From Bacteroidota bacterium (GTDB lineage Bacteria > Bacteroidota > Bacteroidia > Chitinophagales > Chitinophagaceae), in assembly GCA_023427575.1 (NCBI GenBank), contig JAEZAY010000543.1, positions 1-7,970 on the forward strand: a DNA stretch of 7,970 nt. The letters are read 5' to 3'. The number at the start of each line of letters is the position of its first letter. The stretch's first letter is position 1. The translations under genes and the position numbers were made by a program. This document shows, piece by piece, positions 6,666-7,970 of this stretch. The notes beneath the pieces are model-generated. The model did no database searches, had not been told where the DNA came from, and saw only the letters and a program-made list of their open reading frames with translations.

Positions 6666-6670
6666 AGGAG
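6666..6670 (+). promoter_or_regulatory. Shine-Dalgarno sequence of trpB
   Basis: AGGAG ends two bases before the trpB ATG. It is the only clear Shine-Dalgarno-like site in front of any gene in this operon, where the other starts are preceded by A-rich or unremarkable sequence. It supports the start at 6673; the short spacing makes its strength uncertain. Confidence 0.5.
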
Positions 6671-6672
6671 AT

Positions 6673-7875
6673 ATGATTAGTAATGAGAGTTTTCAGCATC
6701 CCGACGAGAATGGTTATTACGGAAAATTCGGAGGCGCGTATGTTCCGGAGATGCTGCATCCCAATGTGGAGGAACTAAAATCCAAATACCTGGGCATTCT
6801 GGCCGATCCCGGGTTTCGTAATGAGTTCAGTGACCTGCTGCGCGATTATGTGGGGCGGCCCACGCCGCTGTACGAGGCCAGTCAGCTAAGCAGGAAATAC
6901 GGTGCCCGGATCTTTTTAAAACGGGAAGATCTTTGTCATACCGGAGCCCATAAAATCAATAACACCATCGGCCAGATCCTGCTGGCGATCCGGTTGGGCA
7001 AAAAAAGAATTATAGCTGAAACGGGAGCGGGGCAGCATGGCGTGGCCACTGCTACAGTATGCGCTCTAAAAGGGCTGGAATGCATTGTTTACATGGGTGA
7101 AAAGGATATTGAAAGGCAGGCGCCCAATGTGGCCAGGATGAAAATGCTTGGTGCAACGGTGATCCCTGCCCGAAGTGGCAGCAAAACTTTGAAGGATGCT
7201 ACCAATGAAGCCATCCGCGACTGGATAAATAACCCGGTAGATACGCATTATATCATCGGAAGCGTGGTGGGGCCTCATCCTTATCCGGATATGGTGGCCC
7301 GGTTTCAGAGCATTATCAGTGAAGAAATAAAATGGCAGTTAAAACAAAAGACCGGCTCCGACCTTCCGGATTACCTGCTGGCCTGCGTAGGTGGGGGGAG
7401 CAATGCCGCCGGTGCCTTTTATCATTATGTAAATGAAAAGAAAGTTCAACTGATTGCGGTGGAAGCAGCCGGTCAGGGGTTGACCAGTGGACTGAGTGCA
7501 GCCACCACCCAGCTTGGTAAACCCGGAGTATTGCATGGCAGCAAAAGTTTGCTTATGCAAACCGAAGATGGCCAGGTGGTTGAGCCGCACAGCATTTCTG
7601 CCGGTCTTGATTATCCTGGCATTGGCCCAATGCATGCCAACCTGTTTGATACCGGCCGGGCCCGGTTTCTGAGTGCCACGGATGAAGAAGCGCTTGGCGC
7701 AGCCTTTGAATTGGCGAAACTGGAAGGCATAATCCCGGCCCTCGAATCGGCACATGCCCTTCATGCCCTGAGCCAGTTAGAGTTGAAGCCTCACGAAATT
7801 GTAGTTGTTTGCCTGAGTGGAAGAGGTGATAAGGATATGGCGACATACATGAAGGAAATGGGCATCAGGGATTAG
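6673..7875 (+). CDS. trpB: Tryptophan synthase beta subunit
   Basis: PLP enzyme that condenses indole, channelled from TrpA, with L-serine to give tryptophan; works as the alpha2-beta2 complex. The 400 residues are standard for the TrpB1 type. The N-terminus [15 protein letters not shown] (14-28) is typical, the PLP Schiff-base lysine is K94 in HTGAHKINN, the catalytic glutamate is E117 in AETGAGQHG, the phosphate loop is CVGGGSNA (238-245), and the residue contacting the pyridine nitrogen is S382 in CLSGRGDKD. The COMM-domain and interface region that binds TrpA is intact. It follows trpF by 32 bases and precedes trpA by 44. Confidence 0.98.
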   Translation: MISNESFQHPDENGYYGKFGGAYVPEMLHPNVEELKSKYLGILADPGFRNEFSDLLRDYVGRPTPLYEASQLSRKYGARIFLKREDLCHTGAHKINNTIGQILLAIRLGKKRIIAETGAGQHGVATATVCALKGLECIVYMGEKDIERQAPNVARMKMLGATVIPARSGSKTLKDATNEAIRDWINNPVDTHYIIGSVVGPHPYPDMVARFQSIISEEIKWQLKQKTGSDLPDYLLACVGGGSNAAGAFYHYVNEKKVQLIAVEAAGQGLTSGLSAATTQLGKPGVLHGSKSLLMQTEDGQVVEPHSISAGLDYPGIGPMHANLFDTGRARFLSATDEEALGAAFELAKLEGIIPALESAHALHALSQLELKPHEIVVVCLSGRGDKDMATYMKEMGIRD

Positions 7876-7919
7876 TAATTCTTTCCTGCAATTTTATTCA
7901 TTTAACTGCGAGCTTAATT

Positions 7920-7970
7920 ATGTCCAGAATAGAAGAATTGTTCTCGAAAAAGAAATCAGGGGTTTTAAAT
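7920..7970 (+). CDS. trpA: Tryptophan synthase alpha subunit, N-terminal fragment cut by window end
   Basis: Only the first 17 codons are inside the window, reading MSRIEELFSKKKSGVLN. This resembles the start of Bacteroidota TrpA proteins (M-x-R-I-x-x-L-F-x-x-K-K), whose next segment is normally the YFTAGYP strand. The position after trpB in a trpEGDCFBA order strongly supports the call. The full gene would encode a (beta/alpha)8 enzyme that cleaves indole-3-glycerol phosphate and passes indole to TrpB. The catalytic residues lie outside the window. Confidence 0.87.
   Translation, partial: MSRIEELFSKKKSGVLN

Overview
The window looks like chromosomal DNA from a member of the Bacteroidota. 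The reasons are the full-length bifunctional HisB of the form common in that phylum, the gene order trpE-G-D-C-F-B-A with separate trpG, trpC and trpF, mostly weak or absent Shine-Dalgarno sequences, and a possible Bacteroidota-type promoter (TTTG, 20 nt, near-TAnnTTTG). The class within the phylum cannot be settled from sequence alone. No mobile element, CRISPR array, rRNA or tRNA is visible.

Layout. Positions 1-245 are non-coding as far as can be seen and hold a perfect 12-bp hairpin (82-108). hisB (246-1385, +) encodes imidazoleglycerol-phosphate dehydratase / histidinol phosphatase and stands without other his genes next to it inside the window. It converges on a small GNAT-like acetyltransferase gene (1581-1862, -), with a perfect 13-bp hairpin (1422-1459) in the gap. 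The acetyltransferase gene diverges from the tryptophan operon. From 1919 to 2081 lies a complete-looking ribosome-mediated trp attenuator: a probable promoter, a 20-codon leader ORF with four Trp codons (three in tandem), a candidate antiterminator and a strong intrinsic terminator. It is followed by trpE (2108), trpG (3577), trpD (4171), trpC (5175), trpF (5999), trpB (6673) and the first 17 codons of trpA (7920, cut by the window end).

How the genes work together. TrpE and TrpG turn chorismate into anthranilate. TrpD adds phosphoribose, TrpF isomerises, TrpC closes the indole ring, and TrpB with TrpA makes tryptophan. Control appears to be two-layered. The leader ORF and terminator would sense charged tRNA-Trp at the level of transcription. 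TrpE keeps the LLES and NPSPY motifs associated with allosteric inhibition by tryptophan. The enzymes themselves are poor in Trp (8 residues in 1872).

The structural genes are a standard pathway. The most notable item is the attenuator, whose short leader gene an automatic annotation would normally miss. Its antiterminator arm appears to be made of the last codons of the leader ORF itself.
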